Positions 50,638 through 58,059 of a stretch of DNA of 64,000 bases are shown here, piece by piece. This DNA comes from Streptomyces roseofulvus (lineage in GTDB: Bacteria; Actinomycetota; Actinomycetes; Streptomycetales; Streptomycetaceae). The first letter of the stretch is position 1, and each line of letters begins with the position of its first letter. The notes under the pieces are model-generated. The model was not told where the DNA came from, did not search any database, and saw only the letters and a list, made by a program, of their open reading frames with translations. The stretch spans positions 5,642,001 through 5,706,000 of the forward strand of contig NZ_BAAAWE010000001.1 of assembly GCF_039534915.1 (NCBI RefSeq), in the 5' to 3' direction. The position numbers and the translations under genes were made by a program.

Positions 50638-51972
50638 TCAGAGCCGGGCGGTCTTCAGGGCCATGTGCAGCAGCAGGCGGTCCTCGCCGGCGTCCAGGTC
50701 GAGGCCGGTGAGCTGCTCGACCCGGGAGAGCCGGTAGTAGAGGGTCTGCCGGTGGATGCCGAGCGCCGCCGCCGCGCGCCCCGCCTGGCCCGCGTGGTCG
50801 AGGAACACCTCGGCCGTGCGGGCCAGTTCGGTGTGCGCGGGGGCGAGCAGCGCCCGTACCGCCGGATCCGGTTCGGCCTGCGGGAGGGCGGTGAGCAGCC
50901 GGTAGGCGCCGAGCTCCGACCAGTGGGCGAGCGGACCCAGCCGGGGCTGGGCGTGCGCGGCGCGCGCGGCGGCGGTCGCCTCGTGCCAGCAGTGGTCGAG
51001 CTCCCCGAGTCCCCGGCGGGGCGCGGCGACCCCGGCGACGGCCGCCGGGCCCGCCGCCGCGCGCAGTCGCTCGGCGGCGGTGGCGGCGGGGGAGAGGTTG
51101 TCGGCCGACCGCAGCCGGACCAGCACGGCGAGCGCCCGCCGCGGCCCGGGGCCGGGGGCGTACCCGCCGTCGGACGAGGCCCCGGAGGACGGCCCGGGTC
51201 CGGGCGCCGGGTCGCGGGTGGCGCCGGGGCCGCCGGCCGCCGGGCGGGCCCGGCCCCTGCCGGGGCCGTGGGGCCCGCCGCCGGGGGCGGTGTCCGGGTC
51301 ACCGCCGGCGCGGGCGGGGCCCGCGGCGTACGGGCCGGCCGGGCCGAGCCAGGGGAGGGCGCAGACGGCGGCCGCACCGGGGACCGTACGCGGGGAGGGG
51401 GAGTCCTCGCCGGTCCAGGGGGCGACGCAGACCAGGGCGTGCAGGCCTTCCGCGTCCGGGCCCAGGGCGGTGCGGAGGGCGGCGACGGCCATGTCGTACT
51501 GCCAGCCGCGCTCCGCCGCGAGGACGGCCCGCAGCTCGCGGGAGAGGTCGGCGCCGGCCCGCTCCTCGTCGGCGAGCAGCTCGCCGATCCGGGCGGCGAC
51601 GTCCATCGCGGCCGTCAGCCGTTCGTGCGAGGGGCCCGGCTCGGCGTCGAGCAGCCAGACGTACCCGAGGACGACACCCCGATGGCGTACCGGGAGGCAG
51701 ATCCGGTCGCGGTAGACGCCCGCGTCCGGGGCGGCCGGGATGCGGACGGGGCCGGTGGCCCGGGTGATGCCGAAGCCCTCGAACCAGGCGCGGACCGCCG
51801 GGGTGGACTTCCGGGTCAGGATCGAGCGGGTGCGGACCGGGTCCATGGCGCTGTCGTCGTCGCTGTCGTGGGCCCCGAAGGCGATCAGCCCGAAATCGCG
51901 GTTCTCCAGGGTCGCGGGGGTGCCGAGCAGCGTCGAGATCTCGTCCACCAGCTCCTGGTAATCGCCCTTCAC
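50638..51972 (-). CDS. PucR/CdaR-type transcriptional regulator, probable regulator of proline oxidation genes
   Basis: Protein of 444 residues. The N-terminal half (to ~150) is a sensor-like domain (ELVDEISTLLGTPATLENRDF, later CLPVRHRGVVLGYVWLLD). Residues ~220-285 are a Gly/Pro/Ala-rich linker. The C-terminal end is the PucR helix-turn-helix: FLDHAGQAGRAAAALGIHRQTLYYRLSRVEQLTGL. It is divergent from proline dehydrogenase with a 194-base shared region that holds a perfect palindrome. PucR-type proteins often activate adjacent catabolic genes, so control of the put genes by proline is a reasonable inference, not shown. Confidence 0.85.
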   Translation of the reverse strand: MKGDYQELVDEISTLLGTPATLENRDFGLIAFGAHDSDDDSAMDPVRTRSILTRKSTPAVRAWFEGFGITRATGPVRIPAAPDAGVYRDRICLPVRHRGVVLGYVWLLDAEPGPSHERLTAAMDVAARIGELLADEERAGADLSRELRAVLAAERGWQYDMAVAALRTALGPDAEGLHALVCVAPWTGEDSPSPRTVPGAAAVCALPWLGPAGPYAAGPARAGGDPDTAPGGGPHGPGRGRARPAAGGPGATRDPAPGPGPSSGASSDGGYAPGPGPRRALAVLVRLRSADNLSPAATAAERLRAAAGPAAVAGVAAPRRGLGELDHCWHEATAAARAAHAQPRLGPLAHWSELGAYRLLTALPQAEPDPAVRALLAPAHTELARTAEVFLDHAGQAGRAAAALGIHRQTLYYRLSRVEQLTGLDLDAGEDRLLLHMALKTARL

Positions 51973-52003
51973 GGGCCCATTCTCGCACCGCCCGCCGCTT
52001 GCT

Positions 52004-52019
52004 TCAGACAGATGTCTGA
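52004..52019. promoter_or_regulatory. Palindrome between the PucR-type gene and putA-like genes
   Basis: TCAGACA and TGTCTGA form a perfect seven-base inverted repeat with a GA spacer, 32 bases upstream of the regulator's ATG. It is the only strong palindrome in the divergent region and a good operator candidate. Confidence 0.55.
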
Positions 52020-52166
52020 GGCCGCGCGCACGGATGCGTGACAGCTGTAGATGGCGCAGGATCGGTGCGATCCTTAGGTTTCACGGTGGTTACCCGTGCT
52101 GTTCCCGGTTCGTACCCCTGCATCCGGTAATGGCCCTGTTCTTCCTCGCCCCTTTGGAGGTGCCCC

Positions 52167-53093
52167 GTGCTGGGTCCCGTGATCCTCGCCGCGTCGCGCA
52201 GCGACAAGATGCGCCGTCTCGTGTCGGCCGCGCCCGGGACCAAGCAGGTCGTGGCGCGCTTCATCGCCGGCGAGATCGTGGACGACGTCGTCCCGATCGT
52301 CCGGGACCTGACCGCCCGCGGCCTGGAGGTCACCCTCGACGTCGTCGGCGAGGACATCACCACCGTCGAGCAGTCCTACGCCGCCCGTGACGCCTACCTG
52401 GAACTGATCGGCCGCCTCAAGGAGCTGGGCCTCGGCGAGCGCGCCGAGATGTCCGTGAAGCTGTCGATGTTCGGCCAGTCGCTGGAGGACGGCCACGAGC
52501 TGGCCCTCTCCAACGTGCGCCCGGTCGTCGTCGCCGCCGCGGAGATCGGCACCACGGTCACCCTGGACGCCGAGGACCACACCACCCTCGACTCGATGTT
52601 CGCCATCCACGAGGAGCTGCGGAAGGACTTCCCGCAGACCGGCTGCGTCATCCAGGCGTACCTCTTCCGCACCGAGGAGGACGCCCGCCGCCTCGCCGCC
52701 AACGGCTCCCGCGTCCGGATCGTGAAGGGCGCCTACAAGGAGCCCGCCTCCGTCGCCCTCCAGGACAAGGCCGAGATCGACAAGGCGTACGTCCGGATCA
52801 TGAAGATCCTGATGGACGGCGAGGGCTACCCGATGATCGGCTCGCACGACCCGCGGCTGATCGCCATCGGCCAGGAGCTGGCCCGCCGCGCCGGCCGCAA
52901 GCTGGACGAGTACGAGTTCCAGATGCTGTACGGCATCCGCTCCGAGGAGCAGAACCGCCTCGCCGCCGAGGGCCACCGGATGCGCGTCTACACGGCCTAC
53001 GGAACCGACTGGTACGGCTACTTCATGCGCCGCCTCGCGGAGAAGCCGGCCAACCTGCTCTTCTTCGTCCGCTCCATCCTGACCAAGGGCTGA
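52167..53093 (+). CDS. Proline dehydrogenase (monofunctional)
   Basis: FAD enzyme of 308 residues that oxidises proline to pyrroline-5-carboxylate and feeds electrons to the membrane. The barrel motifs are visible: VTLDVVGEDITT, MSVKLSMFGQ, TLDAEDHTTLD, IQAYLFRTEEDA, RIVKGAYKEPA, IGSHDPRLI, EFQMLYGIRSEEQNRLA and MRVYTAYGTDWYGYFMRRL (the RR pair binds the substrate carboxylate). The GTG at 52167 follows TTGGAGG. P5C dehydrogenase is 36 bases downstream, so the two enzymes form one operon converting proline to glutamate. Confidence 0.96.
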   Translation: MLGPVILAASRSDKMRRLVSAAPGTKQVVARFIAGEIVDDVVPIVRDLTARGLEVTLDVVGEDITTVEQSYAARDAYLELIGRLKELGLGERAEMSVKLSMFGQSLEDGHELALSNVRPVVVAAAEIGTTVTLDAEDHTTLDSMFAIHEELRKDFPQTGCVIQAYLFRTEEDARRLAANGSRVRIVKGAYKEPASVALQDKAEIDKAYVRIMKILMDGEGYPMIGSHDPRLIAIGQELARRAGRKLDEYEFQMLYGIRSEEQNRLAAEGHRMRVYTAYGTDWYGYFMRRLAEKPANLLFFVRSILTKG

Positions 53094-53129
53094 GCCCACC
53101 TACCCCTCTTTGAAGGAGTCAAGAGCCTC

Positions 53130-54761
53130 ATGGACGCTGTGACCCAGGTCCCCGCTCCCGTCAACGAGCCGGTGCACGGCTACGCCCCCGGTTCGCCCGA
53201 GCGCGCCCGTCTGGAGGCCAAGCTCAAGGAGCTGGCCGACAACCCGCGCGAGCTGCCGATGACCATCGGCGGCGTGAAGCGCATGGGCGGCGGCGACGCG
53301 TTCGACGTCGTCCAGCCGCACAACCACAAGTCCGTCATCGGCACCTTCCGCGCCGCCACCCAGCAGGACGCCCAGGACGCCATCGACGCCGCCCTGGCCG
53401 CCGCCCCGGCCTGGCGCGCGATGTCCTTCGACGACCGCGCCGCGATCATCCTGCGCGCCGCCGAGCTGCTGGCCGGCCCGTGGCGCGAGACGCTGGCCGC
53501 GTCGACCATGCTCGGCCAGTCGAAGACCGCCCAGCAGGCCGAGATCGACACCCCGTGCGAGCTCGTCGACTTCTGGCGCTTCAACGTGGCGTACGCCCGC
53601 CAGATCCTGGCCGAGCAGCCGCCGGCGAACTCCCCGGGCGTGTGGAACCGACTGGACCACCGCCCGCTGGAGGGCTTCGTCTACGCGATCACGCCGTTCA
53701 ACTTCACGGCCATCGCGGGCAACCTGCCCACCGCCCCCGCCCTCATGGGCAACGTGGTGGTCTGGAAGCCGTCCCCGACGCAGACCCACTCCGCCGTGCT
53801 CCTCATGGAGCTCCTGGAGGAGGCCGGCCTGCCGAAGGGCGTCATCAACCTGGTGACCGGCGACGGCATCGCCGTCTCCGAGGTGGCCCTGAACCACCGC
53901 GACCTGGCCGGCATCCACTTCACCGGCTCGACCAAGACCTTCCAGCACCTGTGGAAGACGGTCGGCACCAACATCGAGAAGTACCGCTCGTACCCGCGGA
54001 TCGTCGGCGAGACCGGCGGCAAGGACTTCGTCGTCGCCCACCCCAGCGCCGACCGCGCCGTCCTGAAGACCGCGCTGACCCGCGGCTCCTTCGAGTTCCA
54101 GGGCCAGAAGTGCTCCGCGTCCTCGCGGGCGTACATCCCGGCCTCCATCTGGAACGACGGCTTCAAGGAGGAGTTCGCGGCCGAGGTCGACGGCATCAAG
54201 ATGGGTGACGTCACCGACCTGTCGAACTTCATCGGTGCCGTCATCGACGAGCGCTCGTTCGCCAAGAACAAGGCGGCGATCGACCGTGCCTCCTCCGACC
54301 CGAGCTGCACGATCGTCGCCGGCGGCACCTACGACGACTCGGAGGGCTACTTCGTCCGTCCGACCGTCATCGAGTGCACCGACCCGGAGAACGAGGTCTT
54401 CAAGGCCGAGTACTTCGGCCCGATCCTCGCCGTGTACGTCTACGAGGACGAGAAGTACGACGAGATGCTGGAGCAGATGGAGTCGGTCTCCGACTACGCG
54501 CTGACCGGCTCGGTCATCTCCAACGACCGCGCCGCCGCCGCGCACACGATGGAGAAGCTCCGCTTCGCCGCGGGCAACTTCTACATCAACGACAAGTCGA
54601 CCGGCGCCGTCGTCGGCCAGCAGCCCTTCGGCGGCGGCCGCGCCTCCGGCACCAACGACAAGGCCGGCGCCCCGCAGAACCTGATGCGCTGGACGCTGAC
54701 CCGCGCCATCAAGGAGACGCTGGTCCCGCCGACCGAGTACGGCTACCCGCACATGGGCTGA
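53130..54761 (+). CDS. L-glutamate gamma-semialdehyde (P5C) dehydrogenase
   Basis: Aldehyde dehydrogenase of 543 residues that finishes proline oxidation to glutamate with NAD. The catalytic cysteine is C328 in FQGQKCSASSRAYIP; the general base region is IVGETGGKDFVVAHP; the AITPFNFTAIAGNLP segment is specific for the P5CDH group. The ATG at 53130 follows a good GAAGGAG. It is the second gene of the proline operon and is followed by a terminator hairpin. Confidence 0.96.
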   Translation: MDAVTQVPAPVNEPVHGYAPGSPERARLEAKLKELADNPRELPMTIGGVKRMGGGDAFDVVQPHNHKSVIGTFRAATQQDAQDAIDAALAAAPAWRAMSFDDRAAIILRAAELLAGPWRETLAASTMLGQSKTAQQAEIDTPCELVDFWRFNVAYARQILAEQPPANSPGVWNRLDHRPLEGFVYAITPFNFTAIAGNLPTAPALMGNVVVWKPSPTQTHSAVLLMELLEEAGLPKGVINLVTGDGIAVSEVALNHRDLAGIHFTGSTKTFQHLWKTVGTNIEKYRSYPRIVGETGGKDFVVAHPSADRAVLKTALTRGSFEFQGQKCSASSRAYIPASIWNDGFKEEFAAEVDGIKMGDVTDLSNFIGAVIDERSFAKNKAAIDRASSDPSCTIVAGGTYDDSEGYFVRPTVIECTDPENEVFKAEYFGPILAVYVYEDEKYDEMLEQMESVSDYALTGSVISNDRAAAAHTMEKLRFAAGNFYINDKSTGAVVGQQPFGGGRASGTNDKAGAPQNLMRWTLTRAIKETLVPPTEYGYPHMG

Positions 54762-54792
54762 GGCCCGTCCGCCGCGTGAGCGGCCCCTGATC

Positions 54793-54836
54793 ACCGCCCC
54801 CCTCCCCGGTCCCCCCAGGCCGGGGACGGGGGCGGT
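54793..54836. terminator. Terminator between P5C dehydrogenase and the hydrolase remnant
   Basis: Outer stem ACCGCCCCC/GGGGGCGGT (54793-54801 with 54828-54836) and inner stem CCCCGG/CCGGGG (54804-54809 with 54820-54825) form a long hairpin in the gap between convergent reading frames. Confidence 0.7.
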
Positions 54837-54838
54837 CC

Positions 54839-55215
54839 TCATTCCCCCACCGTGCGGCGCAGGAAGTCGCCGATCAGCTCGGCGACGCGCGGCGTGTGGG
54901 TCTCCAGGGCGAAGTGGCCGGTGGGCAGCAGGTGGATCTCGGCGTCGGGGAGGTCGCGGCGGAACGCCTCGGCGCCGGCCGGGACGAAGACCTCGTCGCC
55001 CTCGCCCCAGACGGCGAGGAGCGGGACCCGGGAGGTGCGGAACCACTCCTGGAAGGCCGGGTAGAGGGCGAAGTCGGAGCCGTAGTCGGAGATCAGGGCG
55101 AGCTGGATCTCGTCCTGCCCCTCGCGGGCCATCAGAGCGGCGTCGTGGTGCCAGGCGTCGGGGACGAGCAGGTCGGGGTACGCGGCGAGGACGCCGGTCT
55201 CGTACTGGGTCGTGG
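54839..55215 (-). pseudogene. C-terminal remnant of an alpha/beta hydrolase
   Basis: The frame codes the last ~125 residues of an epoxide-hydrolase/dehalogenase-like protein: TTQYETGVLAAYPDLLVPDAW, QDEIQLALISDYGS, the acid strand LLAVWGEGDEVF and the histidine in LLPTGHFALETH. The whole N-terminal half with the nucleophile elbow is missing. The coding bias stops sharply near 55215, although the frame stays open into AT-richer DNA. An ATG at 55132 could start a 97-residue product, but it would lack a catalytic site. I read it as a gene truncated by a rearrangement. Confidence 0.7.
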
Positions 55216-55467
55216 CTAGAGGCTGACCGAGCGGAGCCGGCCGTCTCAGATAGTAGGAAGTCCGAGTAATTGTGGAGACAGATGAGGAGGGCTGCCCTAG
55301 CTTTGTAGGAGCCGAACGTCTCGCTTCATCAGCGAACGGCGGACGAGAGCGCGACGCCCCTGTGCAGGCAACCCCTGCGGCGGCGCTCCCCGCCCCTTCC
55401 GGCGCCTTCGATCACCACTGATCTCCGCACGCCCGGATCACCACTGATCTCAAGGAGTCGATCCCTC
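55216..55467 (+). other. Structured, GC-poorer intergenic region before the 43-codon gene
   Basis: This stretch is clearly lower in GC (about half in 55240-55310) than the rest of the window. It contains GATAGT near 55249 as a possible -10, several hairpin-forming segments (for example CGCT/AGCG around 55325-55337) and two copies of a palindromic element just before the next ribosome site. It has no coding bias. It looks like a 5' leader of about 200 bases with structure, or the scar of an inserted element. Confidence 0.5.
55410..55451 (+). repeat. Two direct copies of a 16-base palindromic element
   Basis: GATCACCACTGATCTC occurs at 55410-55425 and 55436-55451. Each copy holds the inverted repeat GATCA-CCAC-TGATC. 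The second copy touches the AAGGAG ribosome site at 55452-55457. Either a repressor operator pair or RNA hairpins that control ribosome access are possible. Confidence 0.75.
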
Positions 55468-55599
55468 ATGGCCGCTCAGACCGCCCCCCGCGTCCGCCAC
55501 TCCGTCAGCCGCCCCAGCGACGAGGCCCGGCAGAACGCCGCCGCAGCCCTCCAGCGCGCCCTCGACCGCCGCGACAACGGCGGCTCCACCGGTCACTGA
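55468..55599 (+). CDS. Small hypothetical protein, 43 residues
   Basis: ATG 55468 is ten bases after an AAGGAG ribosome site. The product begins MAAQTAPRVRHSVSRPSDEA, continues with a short Ala/Arg-rich helix and ends RRDNGGSTGH. Third codon positions are almost all G or C, which supports translation. It is too short for any recognisable domain and has no signal or membrane segment. It precedes leuB by 79 bases but leuB has its own promoter. I do not recognise a function. Confidence 0.65.
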   Translation: MAAQTAPRVRHSVSRPSDEARQNAAAALQRALDRRDNGGSTGH

Positions 55600-55621
55600 C
55601 CGGACCCCGACGGCTGTCCGT

Positions 55622-55640
55622 TCGTCCACATGGTGGACGA
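55622..55640. promoter_or_regulatory. Operator-like palindrome upstream of leuB
   Basis: TCGTCCAC and GTGGACGA form a perfect eight-base inverted repeat with a three-base spacer, 26 bases upstream of the leuB -10. The half site TCGTCCAC recurs upstream of ilvE. IclR-type regulators (NdgR/LtbR group) control leu genes in actinobacteria and are one candidate binder; this is inference. Confidence 0.6.
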
Positions 55641-55666
55641 TGCGTGTCAGACGATGGGACGAAGAG

Positions 55667-55672
55667 TAGGGT
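55667..55672 (+). promoter_or_regulatory. -10 element for leaderless leuB mRNA
   Basis: TAGGGT ends six bases before the ATG at 55679 and no ribosome site intervenes, so translation likely starts at the 5' end of the transcript. Confidence 0.55.
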
Positions 55673-55678
55673 GCCGCC

Positions 55679-56719
55679 ATGTCTCACAGCATCAATCTCG
55701 CAGTCATCCCCGGCGACGGCATCGGCCAGGAGGTCGTGGCCCAGGGCCTCAAGGTCCTCGCCGCCGTGCTTCCGCAGGACGTGAAGCTGGAGACCGAGGA
55801 GTACGACTTCGGCGCCCGGCGCTACCACGCCACCGGTGAGACCCTCACCGACGCCGACCTCGACTCGCTCAAGAAGCACGACGCCATCCTGCTCGGCGCG
55901 ATCGGCGACCCGTCGGTCCCGTCCGGCGTCCTGGAGCGCGGCTTCCTCCTGAAGCTGCGCTTCGCCTTCGACCACCACGTCAACCTGCGCCCCTCGAAGC
56001 TGCTCCCCGGTGTCGCGACCCCGCTCGCCGGCCAGCCCGAGATCGACTTCGTCGTGGTCCGCGAGGGCACCGAGGGCCCGTACACCGGCAACGGCGGCAC
56101 CATCCGCAAGGGAACCCCGCACGAGGTCGCCACCGAGGTGTCCGTCAACACCGCCTTCGGTGTCGAGCGCGTGGTCCGGGACGCCTTCGCCCGCGCCCAG
56201 GCCCGCCCGCGCAAGAAGCTGACGCTGGTCCACAAGAACAACGTGCTGACCTTCGCCGGCCACCTCTGGACCGACACCTTCCACAAGGTCGCCCAGGAGT
56301 ACCCCGAGGTCACCACCGACTACCTGCACGTCGACGCCGCCACGATCTTCCTGGTCACCGACCCGGCCCGCTTCGACGTCATCGTCACCGACAACCTCTT
56401 CGGCGACATCATCACCGACCTCGCCGCGGCCGTCTCCGGCGGCATCGGCGTCGCCGCCTCGGGCAACATCAACCCGAGCCGCGAGTTCCCGTCCATGTTC
56501 GAGCCGGTGCACGGCTCCGCGCCGGACATCGCGGGCCAGGGCAAGGCCGACCCCACGGCCACCGTCCTCTCCGTCGCCCTCCTGCTGCGCCACCTCGGCT
56601 ACGAGGCCGAGGCCGCCCGGGTCGAGAAGGCCGTCGAGGCCGACCTCACCGAGCGGGGCGCCACCGTCCGCACGACGGACGAGATCGGCGACGCGCTCGC
56701 CGCGCGAGTAGCGAGCTGA
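55679..56719 (+). CDS. leuB: 3-isopropylmalate dehydrogenase
   Basis: NAD-dependent oxidative decarboxylase of leucine synthesis, 346 residues. Motifs: IPGDGIGQEVVAQG at the N-terminus, LLKLRFAFDHHVNLRP for substrate arginines, VVVREGTEGPYTGNGG, the lysine in KLTLVHKNNVLTF, and the metal aspartates in VTDNLFGDIITDLAAA. The GSAPDIAGQGKADPTA loop binds NAD. It is a single gene here (leuCD and leuA lie elsewhere), with its own palindromic operator and promoter and a terminator behind. Confidence 0.97.
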   Translation: MSHSINLAVIPGDGIGQEVVAQGLKVLAAVLPQDVKLETEEYDFGARRYHATGETLTDADLDSLKKHDAILLGAIGDPSVPSGVLERGFLLKLRFAFDHHVNLRPSKLLPGVATPLAGQPEIDFVVVREGTEGPYTGNGGTIRKGTPHEVATEVSVNTAFGVERVVRDAFARAQARPRKKLTLVHKNNVLTFAGHLWTDTFHKVAQEYPEVTTDYLHVDAATIFLVTDPARFDVIVTDNLFGDIITDLAAAVSGGIGVAASGNINPSREFPSMFEPVHGSAPDIAGQGKADPTATVLSVALLLRHLGYEAEAARVEKAVEADLTERGATVRTTDEIGDALAARVAS

Positions 56720-56744
56720 CCCGCGCGCCCCACTGACACCACAG

Positions 56745-56781
56745 AGCAGCCGCCGGGTCGTACCGACACCCGGCGGCTGCT
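56745..56781 (+). terminator. Terminator of leuB
   Basis: A perfect 14-base stem (56745-56758 with 56768-56781) with a nine-base loop lies 25 bases after the leuB stop. Confidence 0.8.
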
Positions 56782-56862
56782 TCGTCGTACGCGGCCACCG
56801 GGTGCGGGAACCCCTAACCTCCCCCTCACAGGACCGCGCTCACCCGCGCCGCGCACACCCGT

Positions 56863-56891
56863 TTCGTCCACCGGTTCCGCCGGGCGATAAT
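56863..56891 (+). promoter_or_regulatory. ilvE promoter with TTCGTCCAC element
   Basis: GATAAT at 56886-56891 is a strong -10 match. TTCGTCCACCGG at 56863-56874 covers the expected -35 region and repeats the half site of the leuB palindrome. A bound regulator would block or contact RNA polymerase here. Confidence 0.5.
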
Positions 56892-56966
56892 CGAACGTGG
56901 GGCCGCGGCATGCGGGCACGCCGTGGGCGCGGTCCGACCCACACAACCGGTGAAGGACACGCACTC

Positions 56967-58058
56967 ATGACGAAGCCCACCATCGAGCTCAAGCCCTCCT
57001 CCAGCCCGCTGTCCGCCGCGGAGCGCGAGGCGATCCTGGCCAACCCGGGATTCGGCCGCCACTTCACCGACCACATGGTCACCGTCCGCTGGACGGAGGG
57101 CCGCGGCTGGCACGACGGCGAGCTCGTGCCGTACGGCCCGCTTTCCCTCGACCCGGCGACCAACGTCCTCCACTACGCCCAGGAGATCTTCGAGGGCCTG
57201 AAGGCCTACCGCCGCCCCGACGGCTCGGTCGCCTCCTTCCGCCCGGACGCCAACGCCCGCCGCTTCCAGCGCTCCGCGCACCGCCTCGGCATGCCCGAGC
57301 TGCCCGTCGAGACCTTCATCGAGGCGTGCGACGCGCTGGTCCGCCAGGACGAGGCGTGGGTCCCGGCGCACGGCGGCGAGGCGTCCCTCTACCTGCGCCC
57401 GTTCATGATCGCGACCGAGGTCGGCCTGGGCGTCCGCCCGGCCAACGAGTACCTCTTCGTCGTCATCGCCTCCCCGGCCGGCCCGTACTTCCCCGGCGGC
57501 GTGAAGCCGGTCTCCATCTGGGCCTCCGAGGACCGCGTCCGCGCCGTCCCCGGCGGCATGGGCGACGCCAAGACCGGCGGCAACTACGCGGCCTCCCTGC
57601 TCGCGCAGGCCGAGGCGGCGGCCAAGGGCTGCGACCAGGTCTGCTACCTCGACGCGGTCGAGCACAAGTGGGTCGAGGAGCTCGGCGGCATGAACCTGTA
57701 CTTCGTGTACGGGAACAAGATCGTCACCCCGACCCTCACCGGCTCGATCCTGGAGGGCATCACCCGCGACTCGCTCCTCAAGCTCGCCGCCGACCTCGGC
57801 CACGAGGTGGAGGAGGCCCGCGTCTCCATCGACCAGTGGCAGGCCGACACCGCGAACGGCACCCTCACCGAGGTCTTCGCCTGCGGCACCGCCGCCGTCA
57901 TCACCCCGGTCGGCACGGTCAAGTCCGCCCGGGGCGAGTGGCAGCAGTCGGGTGGTCAGCCCGGCGAGGTCACGATGAAGCTGCGCGAGGCGCTGCTCGC
58001 CATCCAGACCGGCAAGGCCGAGGACGCCAACGGCTGGATGCACGAGCTCGGCAAGTAG
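56967..58058 (+). CDS. ilvE: Branched-chain amino acid aminotransferase
   Basis: PLP class IV aminotransferase of 363 residues that performs the last step of valine, leucine and isoleucine synthesis and the first step of their breakdown. The PLP lysine is in GGMGDAKTGGNYAAS; other signatures are LHYAQEIFEGLKAYRR, EELGGMNLYFVY and EVFACGTAAVITPVG. The ATG at 56967 follows GAAGGACACGCACTC. It would use products of the ilvBNC and leu pathways encoded nearby. Confidence 0.97.
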   Translation: MTKPTIELKPSSSPLSAAEREAILANPGFGRHFTDHMVTVRWTEGRGWHDGELVPYGPLSLDPATNVLHYAQEIFEGLKAYRRPDGSVASFRPDANARRFQRSAHRLGMPELPVETFIEACDALVRQDEAWVPAHGGEASLYLRPFMIATEVGLGVRPANEYLFVVIASPAGPYFPGGVKPVSIWASEDRVRAVPGGMGDAKTGGNYAASLLAQAEAAAKGCDQVCYLDAVEHKWVEELGGMNLYFVYGNKIVTPTLTGSILEGITRDSLLKLAADLGHEVEEARVSIDQWQADTANGTLTEVFACGTAAVITPVGTVKSARGEWQQSGGQPGEVTMKLREALLAIQTGKAEDANGWMHELGK

Positions 58059-58059
58059 G

